A stretch of 64,000 bases of DNA from JASLEW01 sp035544875 (GTDB lineage: Bacteria > Acidobacteriota > Thermoanaerobaculia > Multivoradales > UBA5704), in assembly GCA_035544875.1 (NCBI GenBank), contig DASZZP010000038.1, forward strand, positions 1 to 64,000, read 5' to 3'. Below, piece by piece: positions 10,994-19,973 of this stretch (positions are counted from its first letter, which is position 1; every line of letters begins with the position of its first letter). The notes under the pieces are model-generated. The model searched no databases, was not told the DNA's origin, and saw nothing but the letters and a program-made list of their open reading frames with translations. The translations under genes and the position numbers were made by a program.

Positions 10994-12661
10994 TCACTCC
11001 CCATCGCCGAGCGCGCCAGTCTCCGTCACGCGATGGGCTGTGATCTTCTGCTGTAGTCCCCGGAGCTGGAACTCGCCCAGCGGCTCGGTCGCGATCGCGC
11101 CGCCGATCAGCCGGTAGGTCTCCGGACCTAGCACCACGTCGCCGGGGCGGGCGACCAGCTCCTCGAGCCGCGCGGCCACGTTGACGGTGTTCCCCAGCAC
11201 CGTGTAGTCGACCCGCCGGGCGCTGCCGATGTCGCCCACCACCACCGGGCCGCTGTTGAGAGCGACGCGGGCGGCGAAGCTGGGCAGCCCCTCGGCGGCG
11301 CGCTCGGCGCTCCATGCCCGCAGGCTGCGCTGGATTTCGATCGCGGCGTTGACCGCTCGCAGCGCGTGATCGGCCTGTGGCACAGGCGCGCCGAAGAACG
11401 CCATGACGCAGTCGCCGATGAACTTGTCGAGCGTCCCACCGGCGCCAAAGATCGCCTCGACCGACAGGTTCAGGAAAGCGTTGAGCAGCTCCGCCACGTG
11501 CTCGGGGGTCGAGTTCTCGGCGAAGGCGGTGAAGCCCACCAGGTCGGCGAACAGCACCGTCGCCTCGGCCGTCTTGAGCCGCCGGATCCCCTCGTCGGAG
11601 CCGGCCTCGCCCTGGCGCAGCACCTCCTCGATCAAGGCAGGGGAGTGGTAGCGTTCGAGACGGGCGCGCACCTGCTTCTCGAACTCGGCCTTGGCGGCGT
11701 AGCGGATGCGCTCCACCGCCATCGCGGCATAGTTCGCCATCGTCGCCAGGAATTCGAGATCGCGTTCGCCAAAAGCGCCGACGTGGAACGGCGTGTCGAG
11801 CTGGACCACGCCGATGATCTGGTCGCCCGACCAGAGCGGCGTGCACATGGCGGCGCGGATCTGGTGCAGCCGGATCGATTCGCCGCCGGAGAGCCGCTGA
11901 TCTGAAAGGGCATCGAAGGTCACCAGCGCCACCCGCTCCCGCATCACCGCCCGCAGCATGGTGCGCGACACCGGCACTTCCATCGAGGGACGCCGCTCCA
12001 CCCGGTCCTTGAACCGCGCGAGCTCGCAGACCAGGTCGCCGGAATCATCCGAGAGCAGGATGAAGCCGCGGTCGACTGGCAGCGCTTCGAAAGCGATCTC
12101 GAACACCCGCAGCAGCACGTCGTCGACCGAATCGGCGACCAGCAGCACCCGGGCGAGGCGGGCCAGAAAACCGAGCATGCGGTGGGCGTCCGCCCCCTCG
12201 CGCGCACCGCTCTCGCTGCCCTCGGGCGGCGGCGTGGCGGCGGCGTCGAAAGCCGCCGCCAGGTCGGAGAGCGGGCGCACGATGGTCGCGTTGGCCAGGC
12301 CCGGGATCTCCTCGCCGGGCGTGGAGGGAGGGGCGACGGAACGAACGGGCGAGGTGGGGGGAAGCGGCGGCGCCGGCCCCATCGACTCGACCAGCAGCTC
12401 GAAGGCGCCGATGCTCACCCGGTCGCCGGCGCGCAGCGGCGCCGTCTTGACCGGGACGCGATTGATCTCGACTCCGTTGGTGCTCTTGAGGTCGTGGACG
12501 CTCCAGCCATCGGGACCGCGCCGGAACTCGGCATGGTTGCGCGACACCGAAACGTCGGAGAGCACGATGTCGTTGTCGCTGCCGCGCCCGAGCCGCACGC
12601 GCCCACCGGTCAGCGGGAACAGCCGGCTCTCACCGTCGATCACGAAACGCAGTCTCAGCAT
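10994..12661 (-). CDS. FHA-GAF class III adenylate/guanylate cyclase
   Basis: A 555-residue cytoplasmic signalling protein. An FHA domain (about residues 1-95; GRGSDNDIVL, SRNHAEF and the KSTNG loop) should bind phosphothreonine; a GAF domain (about 180-330) senses a ligand or redox state; a class III nucleotidyl cyclase domain (about 370-545) has metal-binding FADLVGFTAF, the second metal motif FIGDCVMAFFG, and GDIGSARRVDYTVLGNTVNVAARLE. It should make cAMP or cGMP under control of a Ser/Thr kinase pathway. I start at MLRLRF (12661), where the FHA fold begins; upstream residues up to 12787 look non-coding. A TATGAT box lies 12 bases before this ATG, implying a very short leader. The cNMP-binding kinase at 62926 could be one target (inference). 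Confidence 0.88.
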   Translation of the reverse strand: MLRLRFVIDGESRLFPLTGGRVRLGRGSDNDIVLSDVSVSRNHAEFRRGPDGWSVHDLKSTNGVEINRVPVKTAPLRAGDRVSIGAFELLVESMGPAPPLPPTSPVRSVAPPSTPGEEIPGLANATIVRPLSDLAAAFDAAATPPPEGSESGAREGADAHRMLGFLARLARVLLVADSVDDVLLRVFEIAFEALPVDRGFILLSDDSGDLVCELARFKDRVERRPSMEVPVSRTMLRAVMRERVALVTFDALSDQRLSGGESIRLHQIRAAMCTPLWSGDQIIGVVQLDTPFHVGAFGERDLEFLATMANYAAMAVERIRYAAKAEFEKQVRARLERYHSPALIEEVLRQGEAGSDEGIRRLKTAEATVLFADLVGFTAFAENSTPEHVAELLNAFLNLSVEAIFGAGGTLDKFIGDCVMAFFGAPVPQADHALRAVNAAIEIQRSLRAWSAERAAEGLPSFAARVALNSGPVVVGDIGSARRVDYTVLGNTVNVAARLEELVARPGDVVLGPETYRLIGGAIATEPLGEFQLRGLQQKITAHRVTETGALGDGE

Positions 12662-12807
12662 CGGCTCGACTTCATCATACCAAGCAGCGGACGATCGCTG
12701 GCCCCGCCGGCAGGGCCAGTCCCGCCCGGCTCGGGCCACGGTGGCGACATTGGGGTGGGCAAGCATTGGAGTGGGCAAGCGTATCAACGATCCGGGGTAG
12801 CGGTCTG

Positions 12808-12903
12808 CGTCGAGCCGAAGGGCGGTCAGCGTTCGCCGCCGAGGTCGTCGGCCAGCCGGGGCCAGGTCGAGAGCCCGCCGCCGACCCGCACGCCGAAACC
12901 GGG
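12808..12903 (+). other. Scrambled patch: 25-bp apaH fragment plus 67-bp inverted nitrite-reductase copy
   Basis: Bases 12808-12832 are identical to 18822-18846 inside the 3' end of apaH. Bases 12837-12903 are the reverse complement of 13269-13335 inside the reductase gene, with one mismatch in 67. The patch sits exactly where the 5' end of the reductase gene should be. Chance cannot explain either match. It is a complex template-switch rearrangement or an assembly chimera. Confidence 0.9.
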
Positions 12904-14525
12904 TCTCCAGGCGCTTCGGCCGCGGCCACGGCGAGCTGACGACGCGCCAGAACGTCCAGCTTCACTGGTTCGAGATGGCACTGCTCCCCGAGATGCTGGA
13001 CCTCCTCGCCGCGGCCGGGTTGACAACCGCCGGGGCGTGCGGCGACAACGTGCGCAACATCACCGGCTGCCCGCTGGCCGGGCTCGACCGCGAGGAGCTC
13101 TTCGACTGCCGGGGCGTGGTCGACGAGGCCGCCGACTTCTTCATCCGCCACCGCGAGTATTCGGACCTGCCGCGCAAGCACAAGATCACCATCGCCGCCT
13201 GCCCGCGGCAGTGCAACGCGCCGGAGATCCACTGCATCGCGCTGGTCGGCACGCTGCGCGAGGGACGGCCCGGTTTCGGCGTGCGGGTCGGCGGCGGGCT
13301 CTCGACGTGGCCCCGGCTGGCCGACGACCTCGGCGTCTTCGTGCCGGTCGGCCAGGCCGTGCCGGTGCTGCAGGCGATCGTCGACGTCTGGCGGCTCGAC
13401 CGCCGCTACCGCCTGTCGCGCACCTGGGCGCGGCTCAAGTTCATGGTCGACGACGTGGGCGCGCCCGAGTTCCGTGCCCGCGTCGAAGGGCGGTTCGGGG
13501 CCCGCCTCGAGGATGGGCAGGTGCCGGCGGCGCCGGAGGACGAGCACGATCATTCCGGGGTCCACCCCCAGCGGCAGCCTGGTCTCTACTACGCCGGGTT
13601 TCCGGTCTACCTGGGTCTCGTCAACGGCGACCAGATGGTCGCCCTGGCCGAGCTGGCGGCCGGCTTCGACGGCGAGATCCGGCTCACCCGGCGGCAGAAC
13701 TTCATCCTCACCGGCATTCCCGAGCGGCGCCTCGACGAGGTGGTGGCGCAGGCGGCGGAGATCGGCTTCCCGCTGGCGGCCGGCGGCCTCAAGGGCCTTT
13801 CCATCGCCTGCACCGGCAACCCCTTCTGCAACTTCACCGTGGCCGAGACCAAGGGGCGGCTGAGCCAGATCGTCGAGCACCTGGAGAGCGTCTTCGGCGA
13901 GCGCGCCGCGGGCCTGCGCATCAACCTCGACGGCTGCCCGCACGCCTGCGCCCATCACTGGATCGGCGACATCGGCCTCCAGGGCACGACCCTGCGCGAG
14001 CGCGGCCCGGCCGGCGAGCGGCGCCAGGGCTACGACCTGTTCCTGCGCGGCGGCCTGGGCAGCGCCGCGGCGATCGGCCGGCCGGTCCTGCGGCGCGTCC
14101 CCGGCGAGCAGGTCCACCTGGCCATCGAACGTCTGTTCCGGGCCTACGCCGACACCGGCAGCCAGGACGAACGCATCCAGCAGTTCTTTGCCCGCCACAG
14201 CGACGAGGAGCTGATCGCCATCGCCGGCGTGCAGGTGGAGCACACGGCGCGCCGGCGAGCGACTGATGGCGCGGCACACCATGGCGCCCGCCGCCGCGTC
14301 CCCGGCCTCCGCCCTCGGCCGGCGCCGGAGCTGAGCCCCGCCGCCGGCGCGACCAGCTGCCGATCCACCCGACCGCGGCTCCACGACCGCGGCTGGCCAA
14401 AACCTCGGGTCCCCAGCTACGTACTCAATCCGGGAGCGTGCCGGCGCCGGCCCGGCCCGCGCGCCCAAATCGGAGCGGAACCGGCCGCTTCGATCGTCGT
14501 GACTGAGAAAGGACCAGCGGCATGA
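12904..14525 (+). pseudogene. Sirohaem nitrite/sulfite reductase lacking its N-terminus
   Basis: From 12912 the frame reads RFGRGHGELTTRQNVQLHWFE, the conserved start of the first ferredoxin-like half-domain, and continues through both sirohaem half-repeats. A first Cys pair is in AACPRQCN, and the second repeat has TRRQNFILTGIP, CTGNPFCNF and DGCPHACAHHWIGD, covering the 4Fe-4S/sirohaem cysteines. The 60-100 residues normally before GRGHGELTTRQ are missing, replaced by the patch at 12808-12903, with no start codon in frame until an internal ATG at 12975. After about 14245 the frame runs on for 90 Arg/Pro-rich residues that do not look like the family and cross a GGGACCCGCG-like unit near 14456, so the natural end is unclear too. 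Assimilatory nitrite or sulfite reduction by ferredoxin would be its role if intact. Confidence 0.82.
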
Positions 14526-17104
14526 GACCATCCTCTCGCACCTCTCGCAGCGTGGGGGAAGCGGGGTCGCGCGCCGCCGCTCTGAACCGCAAGGCGCTCG
14601 GCCTGCTCCTCCTCGACGGTCCCCTCCGCGACCTTCGTTACGTCCTCCGCACCCTGCGGCGTGCTCCCGGCTTCGCGGCCATCGTGGTGACCTGCCTGGC
14701 TCTTGGAATCGGCGCCAATGCCGCCATCTTCACCCTCGTGGATCACATGCTCCTGCGCGTCCTGCCCGTACCCGATCCGGGGCGTCTCGTACTCTTCAAA
14801 TGGCACGGAAGCTTTATCGGCGGGAGCTCACGGGGGTGGACCGATTCGTTCTCCTATCCGGCCTATGTCGACCTGCGAGACGAGAACCCCGGCGTGTTCA
14901 CGGGCATCGCGGCGCGGCACCAGGAATCCGTGGACGTCGAAGCGGGAGGGCCTGCGCAACGGGCTGTCGTGGAGCTCGTGTCGGGCAATTATTTCGCCGT
15001 CCTCGGGGTCGGAGCCGCCATCGGCCGCACCCTCACGCCCGAGGATGACAGGGTGATCGATGCGAGTCCTTACGTCGTTCTTGGTTACGAGTACTGGCAG
15101 CGACGCTTCGGAGGCGATCCCTCGGTTCTCAACCGAACGATCGACGTCAACAGTCGTCCCATGACGGTCGTGGGAGTTACGCAGCGCGCCTTCGGCGGCT
15201 TCGAGCCCTTGAGCCCGTCGGATCTCTATGTCCCGATGGCGATGAAGAGCGCCGTGACGCCGACCTGGGATGACAGGAAGCGCCGCGACAGCATCTGGCT
15301 CAAGATCTTCGCGCGGATGAGGCCGGGCGTCGCCCCGCTTGAGGCGGCAACGGCGATGGCGCTGCCTTATCGCCACGTGCTGCAGAACGACCTCAGCGTC
15401 TTCCCGCACGACTCCCACTTCTCGCAGCGGTATCTCATGACCAGGCTGGAGCTCCGCGACGCCTCGCAGGGTCTAGGAGGGATGCGTGGCCTGTTCGCCA
15501 AGCCGCTGGAGATCCTGTTCGCGATGGTTGGAGCGCTGCTCTTGATCGCCTGCGTGAACGTCGCGAGCTTGCTGATCACGCGCGTAACGGGCCGGCAGAA
15601 AGAGCTCGCGATCCGCCTGTCCTTGGGCGCGGCGCGCGGCTCGTTGATCCGCCTGCTCATGACCGAAACTCTGGTGATTGCGATTGCGAGCGGAGCTCTA
15701 GGTCTGTTGCTGTCGTACCTGACCATCCCGCTGCTCTTGGGCATGCTGCCCTATGAGCGCATCAGCTCCGCCATACCGTCCGCTCCCGATTGGCAAGTCT
15801 TCACCTTCACCGGCGGGCTCGCTCTCTTGACCGCGCTCGCATTCGGCATTGCGCCGGGGTTCCTGGCGGGCAGGACCAAGCTCGCACCGACGCTCAAGAC
15901 TGAAACCGGAGCGTCCTCGCTCGCCGTGGGCCAGGCGCGGCTGCGCAAGCTGCTGATTGCGGGACAGGTCGCGCTGTCGCTGCTGCTGTTGATCGGCGCC
16001 GGCCTCTTCGCGCGCAGCCTTCATGAGCTTTTCGCCGTCGACTCCGGAATGGAGACCAACCGGTTGCTCGCCTGTTCGCTGGATCCATCGTTGCACATGT
16101 ACCCGCCTGCCCATGCGCTGCGCCTGTTCAAGGATCTCCAGAGCGGTCTACGGGGCGTTCCCGGCGTGCTCTCGGCGAGCGGCGCCTCGTTTCCTCTGCT
16201 TGCCGGCGACAACTGGCAAAACGGCATCGTCGTCGAGGGCTACCATCCTGGAAATGGCGAATCGGTGAACGCGGGGTGGAACAAGGTGATGCCGGGATTC
16301 TTCTCCACGATGGGTGTCCCACTGCTGGCTGGGCGCGAGTTCAGCGACAGGGATGTGGAGGGCGCTCCCAGGGTGGTCGTCGTGAACGAGGCCTTCGTGA
16401 AGAAGTTCTTTCCTCGCGAGAGTCCGATCGGTCGCCGCCTGGCGATCGGTGAAGGGCCGCCGAACATCGAGATCGTCGGCGTCGTGAAGAACCTGAAGAG
16501 TGGCGATCTACGGGATGCGGCGCGGCCATTCACCTTCACTCCCGCGCTCCAGGATGCGCAACCTGGAGAGATGACGTTCTACGTCAGGTCGAGACGCGAC
16601 CCTCTCGGCGCCGCGCGCGAGGTGCGCCAGGTTGTCAAGAGACTCGACTCATCGCTTCCAGTCTTTGGCGTCAAGACACTCGCGGTGCAGATCGACGAAA
16701 CGCACTTCATCGATCGTCTCTTTGCGGCGCTGGCGGCAGCCTTTGGATTGCTTGCGACTCTGCTTGCGGCAATGGGCCTGTATGGAGTGGCTGCATTTGC
16801 GGTCGCGAGGCGCACCCATGAAATCGGCATTCGCGTGGCGCTGGGCGCCGATCGGGGTAACGTCCTGCGGCTCATCTTGCGGGAAGTGCTCCTCCTCTGC
16901 GCGGCGGGGGTCGTGATCGGCGTGCCGGCGGCTCTGGCCCTGGGCAGGATGGTGGAAAGCCAGCTGTACGGCATCAAGGGGAGCGACCCGGCGGTCGTCG
17001 CAGTGGCAGTGGGGGTCATCAGCGTCGTCTGCGCGCTGGCCGGGCTCATCCCGGCCCGCCGAGCGACGCAGATCGACCCGATGGCGGCTCTGCGCGCCAA
17101 TTAG
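14522..17104 (+). CDS. ADOP-type MacB-like ABC permease
   Basis: An 860-residue inner-membrane protein with two FtsX/MacB_PCD units: a first transmembrane helix near residue 55 (FAAIVVTCLALGIGANAAIF), a periplasmic MacB-like domain (about 80-310), three helices (about 335-450), then a repeat of the same plan to the C-terminal three helices (about 725-855). This duplicated layout without a neighbouring ATPase defines acidobacterial duplicated orphan permeases. Function is inferred as part of macrolide or peptide export or mechanotransmission; partners are unknown. GAAAGGA lies 9 bases before the ATG, which overlaps the end of the damaged reductase frame. Its codon use looks less GC-biased than its neighbours, which may indicate separate ancestry. 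Confidence 0.88.
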   Translation: MRPSSRTSRSVGEAGSRAAALNRKALGLLLLDGPLRDLRYVLRTLRRAPGFAAIVVTCLALGIGANAAIFTLVDHMLLRVLPVPDPGRLVLFKWHGSFIGGSSRGWTDSFSYPAYVDLRDENPGVFTGIAARHQESVDVEAGGPAQRAVVELVSGNYFAVLGVGAAIGRTLTPEDDRVIDASPYVVLGYEYWQRRFGGDPSVLNRTIDVNSRPMTVVGVTQRAFGGFEPLSPSDLYVPMAMKSAVTPTWDDRKRRDSIWLKIFARMRPGVAPLEAATAMALPYRHVLQNDLSVFPHDSHFSQRYLMTRLELRDASQGLGGMRGLFAKPLEILFAMVGALLLIACVNVASLLITRVTGRQKELAIRLSLGAARGSLIRLLMTETLVIAIASGALGLLLSYLTIPLLLGMLPYERISSAIPSAPDWQVFTFTGGLALLTALAFGIAPGFLAGRTKLAPTLKTETGASSLAVGQARLRKLLIAGQVALSLLLLIGAGLFARSLHELFAVDSGMETNRLLACSLDPSLHMYPPAHALRLFKDLQSGLRGVPGVLSASGASFPLLAGDNWQNGIVVEGYHPGNGESVNAGWNKVMPGFFSTMGVPLLAGREFSDRDVEGAPRVVVVNEAFVKKFFPRESPIGRRLAIGEGPPNIEIVGVVKNLKSGDLRDAARPFTFTPALQDAQPGEMTFYVRSRRDPLGAAREVRQVVKRLDSSLPVFGVKTLAVQIDETHFIDRLFAALAAAFGLLATLLAAMGLYGVAAFAVARRTHEIGIRVALGADRGNVLRLILREVLLLCAAGVVIGVPAALALGRMVESQLYGIKGSDPAVVAVAVGVISVVCALAGLIPARRATQIDPMAALRAN

Positions 17105-17447
17105 CAGTCTCCTCGGTTCTCATATAATTAAAATAATTAGAATATTTGCGTGCATTGATTAGATGCACAACGAACATTCTTACCAGCGGCTCGTTTTGTG
17201 CGGCGAAATGCACTAACTAGTATAAGGGCAATTGCACCCGAGGGCATAGAGCGGTAGATCCGGCGCGGCTCCGGCTTGGCGGTGCTACCTGTTTGCCACG
17301 CAGGGTCCGGGGGCCACCATCTGTCGAGTACCGGCGGAGGCCAGGGGGGTCTCTGCCGTGTCGGCTCGAGCTGTGCGCGCAAGGGTTCCGGGTGAGGCTT
17401 GCGCGTGCGAGGGGGCTTGCTTACCCGAGTGAGGAGAGAATCGAAAT
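17105..17447. promoter_or_regulatory. AT-rich upstream region of di-haem oxidoreductase
   Basis: This 343-base gap holds the most AT-rich stretch in the window (about 17119-17150, with TATAATTAAAATAATTAG). It is followed by an interrupted palindrome, GTGCAT-7-ATGCAC at 17150-17168, a plausible dimer operator. TATAAT at 17123-17128 could serve as a -10. No open frame in it resembles a protein. GGAGAGA at 17433-17439 is the ribosome site for the gene at 17448. Confidence 0.5.
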
Positions 17448-18689
17448 ATGGAGAGGAAGAAGTCGATGAGAAGACGCCTGGTGACGCACGGGCTGTCGCT
17501 CGCGCTGCTCCTGGCGGCCCCCGTGGTCTTCGCCGGGAGCCCACCGACGGAAGCGCCGGCCGGCTTCGACAACCAGACCAACAACTTCGAGGACCAGGCG
17601 ACGATGGACGCCGACCGGGCGAGTTTCGACCAGGTCGAGCAGATCTCGGACGGCCTGGGGCCGGTCTACAACGCCCAGGCCTGCAGGGAATGTCATCAGA
17701 ACCCCGTCTCCGGCACGATCAGCCAGATCACCGAACAGCGGGCCGGCAACTTCAACGGCTCCACCTTCACGCCGCACACCGGCGGCTCGCTGATCTTTTC
17801 CCGCGCGATCGACGCCTCCATCGAGGTGCGGGCCGCCGGCACCGACAACGTCAACGCCTTCCGCACCTCCCTCAACACCGCCGGCGACGGCTTCGTCGAG
17901 GCGCTCCCCGACAGCGTCTTCACCACCATCCAGTCGCATCAGCCGTTCTTCATGCAGGGCACGATCATCAGGGTGCCGGTGCTGGAGGCCTCCGGGGTCA
18001 CACGGATCGGCCGCTTCGGCTGGAAGAACCAGCACGCCAGCCTGATCTCCTTCTCGTCGGACGCTTATCTGAACGAGATGGGGATCACCAACCCGCTCAA
18101 CCCGACCGAGAACACTTCCAGCGGCAGGGACGTCACCTTCTTCAATACCCAGAACGGCGTGCCCGCCATCCAGGATCCGGCAACTCCGGCCAACCCCTTG
18201 GGTCATGACGTCGAGGCCTTCACCCGCTTCATGCGCTCGCTCAAGGTGCCGCCTCGCGACACGGTGCTGGCGGCCACCCCGGACGCCCAGGCCGGCGCGC
18301 AGATCTTCTCCAACATCGGCTGCAACACCTGTCACGTGACGTCGATGACCACCGCTCCGGTCGGCACCTCGTTCAACGGCGGCCACTTCATCGTCACCGC
18401 GCCCCTGGCCAACAAGACCATCCATCCCTACAGCGATTTCATGCTCCACGACATCGGCACCGGCGACGGCATCGTCCAGAACGGCGGCCAGGCCACGATG
18501 AACTTGATGCGTACCGCGCCGCTGTGGGGTCTGCGCACCCGCAACCGCCTGCTGCACGACGGCGAGAGCCTGACCCGCAACGACGCCATCCTGCGCCACG
18601 CCGGCCAGGCCGAGTTCGTCACCATCAGCTATCTCCTCCTGAGCGATCAGCAGAAAAACCAGCTGATCACTTTCCTCAACTCGCTCTGA
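17448..18689 (+). CDS. Secreted di-haem oxidoreductase (DHOR family)
   Basis: A 413-residue periplasmic c-type cytochrome. A signal peptide (residues 1-30, MRRRLV then a Leu/Ala core ending VFAGS) precedes two haem-binding sites, CRECH near residue 83 and CNTCH near 289. The conserved DHOR blocks GRFGWKNQ, NPTENTSS and FMLHDIGTGDG confirm the family, which is related to cytochrome c peroxidases and often called putative thiol oxidoreductase. It may remove peroxide or oxidise thiols in the periplasm; the physiological donor is unknown. Unlike many relatives it is not next to an imelysin or iron-uptake gene. A strong terminator follows at 18701. Confidence 0.87.
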   Translation: MERKKSMRRRLVTHGLSLALLLAAPVVFAGSPPTEAPAGFDNQTNNFEDQATMDADRASFDQVEQISDGLGPVYNAQACRECHQNPVSGTISQITEQRAGNFNGSTFTPHTGGSLIFSRAIDASIEVRAAGTDNVNAFRTSLNTAGDGFVEALPDSVFTTIQSHQPFFMQGTIIRVPVLEASGVTRIGRFGWKNQHASLISFSSDAYLNEMGITNPLNPTENTSSGRDVTFFNTQNGVPAIQDPATPANPLGHDVEAFTRFMRSLKVPPRDTVLAATPDAQAGAQIFSNIGCNTCHVTSMTTAPVGTSFNGGHFIVTAPLANKTIHPYSDFMLHDIGTGDGIVQNGGQATMNLMRTAPLWGLRTRNRLLHDGESLTRNDAILRHAGQAEFVTISYLLLSDQQKNQLITFLNSL

Positions 18690-18700
18690 CGACCCCTTCC

Positions 18701-18736
18701 AGGACCGGCCTGGCCCGCGCCGGGCCGGTCCTTCTC
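18701..18736. terminator. Bidirectional hairpin between DHOR gene and apaH
   Basis: AGGACCGGCC at 18701-18710 pairs perfectly with GGCCGGTCCT at 18723-18732, with a GC-rich 12-base loop and a TTCTC tail. It lies between two convergent genes, so it can serve both. Confidence 0.75.
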
Positions 18737-18783
18737 GGAACCCTTCCCGATCAATCGCCGGTGTTTCAGTTGCCGCGGGCGTC

Positions 18784-19593
18784 TCAGAAATCCACCACCG
18801 CCTGCTGGAAGACTTGCATGTCGTCGAGCCGAAGGGCGGTCAGCGTGCGCCCCCAGGCGCAACCGGTGTCGAGAGCGGCGATGCCGGGCTCGAGGCGCAG
18901 CCCCATCGCCGCCCAGTGGCCGAAGATGACGGTGGCGCCGGCGCTCTGCCGGCCAGGGACCTCGAACCATGGCATGCAGCCGCGCGGCGCCTCGGCGGGA
19001 GGTCCGCTGAAATCGGGGCACATGGTGCCGCCCGGGGTCAGGGTGCGGAGGCGTGCGAATGCCGCGAGCGCGGCGCGGGCGCGGCCGGCCGGGGGACGCT
19101 CGTGGCTCCAGCGCTCGGCGGCCTTGACGCCAAATTCGGCGAGCAGCCGATCGCGAGAGCGGCCGTCGCGCAGCCGCTCCTCCGCCAGGCGCGCCAGGCC
19201 CTCGGCCTCCTCCACGGTCCACGCTGGAAACAGACCTGCATGGACCAGCACCAGGTTGCCTTCGCGGTGCAGCAGCGGACGCGCCCGGAGCCAGGCCAGG
19301 AGGTCGTTCCGGTCGGGCGCCGCGAGCACGGCCTCGAGGGTGTCGCGGCGCTTCGTCTCGGCGACTCCGGCAGCCCGAGCCAGCAGATGGAGGTCGTGGT
19401 TGCCGAGCACCACGACCAGGCGCTCGTCCATTCCCGCCGCCCAGCGCAGGACCTCGAGCGAGCGCGGCCCGCGGTTGACCAGGTCGCCCACCATCCAGAG
19501 CCGGTCGTGCCGGGTCACGAAAGCGATGCGCTCGAGCAGGGCGCGCAGCGTGGCGAAGCAGCCGTGGACGTCGCCGATCGCGTAGGTCGCCAT
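18784..19593 (-). CDS. apaH: Symmetrical bis(5'-nucleosyl)-tetraphosphatase (ApaH)
   Basis: A 269-residue cytoplasmic metallophosphatase that cleaves Ap4A to two ADP; E. coli ApaH has 280 residues. It has all PPP-family metal motifs: GDVHGCF (residues 7-13), GDLVNRGP (about 36-43) and GNHD (about 65-68), then histidines in the C-terminal half. The ApaH-specific ending is present (VIFGHWAAMGL, LDTGCAWGRTLTALRL). Ap4A removal links to heat and oxidative stress and, in E. coli, to RNA 5' capping. It stands alone on the minus strand. A 25-base piece of its 3' end (18822-18846) reappears at 12808-12832 in front of the damaged reductase gene. Confidence 0.92.
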   Translation of the reverse strand: MATYAIGDVHGCFATLRALLERIAFVTRHDRLWMVGDLVNRGPRSLEVLRWAAGMDERLVVVLGNHDLHLLARAAGVAETKRRDTLEAVLAAPDRNDLLAWLRARPLLHREGNLVLVHAGLFPAWTVEEAEGLARLAEERLRDGRSRDRLLAEFGVKAAERWSHERPPAGRARAALAAFARLRTLTPGGTMCPDFSGPPAEAPRGCMPWFEVPGRQSAGATVIFGHWAAMGLRLEPGIAALDTGCAWGRTLTALRLDDMQVFQQAVVDF

Positions 19594-19730
19594 GGTCCGC
19601 TAACGATGCCGTGCCGCGGCTCCCGATGCAACCTCGCCAGGCCTGCCAGCCAGCGTGGAGGCCGCGGCGGCGCCGGTCATCCCGCCCGTCATCCGAGCCA
19701 GGCCTCACCGCCTGCGGCGACCCCGATGCA

Positions 19731-19868
19731 TGAAACAGCGCTGCGATGTGGCGGTGGAGGCCTACTCGAAGCATCGATCGGATCGCCCCCCGCAACCCCT
19801 CGATCCCCTTCCCACCCCTCCGGGGGGGAAGGGGACGCCCCCTCCCTCTTGTTCCGGGGAGTTTCGTT
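19731..19868. repeat. Interspersed repeat A, copy 2
   Basis: Second copy of the repeat at 4475-4612, same orientation, with only two mismatches in the 100-base core and the same CCCCTTCCC/GGGAAGGGG hairpin. Copies flank different genes (hydrolases at copy 1, apaH and a membrane protein here). Confidence 0.85.
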
Positions 19869-19870
19869 CT

Positions 19871-19932
19871 ACCCATCCCGCCGGCCATCCCGCGGGCCAT
19901 CCCGCGGGCCATCCCGCCTGTCATCCCGCCTT
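19871..19932 (+). repeat. 12-bp tandem repeat, about five units
   Basis: Five consecutive 12-base units read CCATCCCGCSKG with small changes; two neighbouring units are identical. A looser copy (GTCATCCCGCCCGTCATCC) occurs at 19677-19695. It sits directly between repeat A and the promoter of the next gene and may vary in copy number. Confidence 0.8.
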
Positions 19933-19973
19933 GCATCCAACACCGGCGAGTGTCCACTAGAATCACCGGCGCC

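Larger units (their letters stand above)
19594..19973. other. Intergenic region with repeat A and a 12-bp tandem array
   Basis: The 380 bases between apaH and the next plus-strand gene hold interspersed repeat A (19731-19868) and then a 12-base tandem array at 19871-19932. TAGAAT at 19958-19963, ten bases before the GTG at 19974, is a possible -10. No protein-coding frame is convincing. Confidence 0.7.

Noticed and set aside
12975..14525. Calling the nitrite/sulfite reductase an intact gene starting at ATG 12975
   Set aside because: Family homology begins earlier, at 12912, without a start codon, and the N-terminal part is replaced by scrambled DNA; the ATG is an internal Met.
19746..19973. 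An N-terminal extension of the membrane protein from ATG 19746
   Set aside because: This stretch is repeat A and a 12-base tandem array; the encoded sequence is repeat-derived and hydrophobic protein begins only at 19974.
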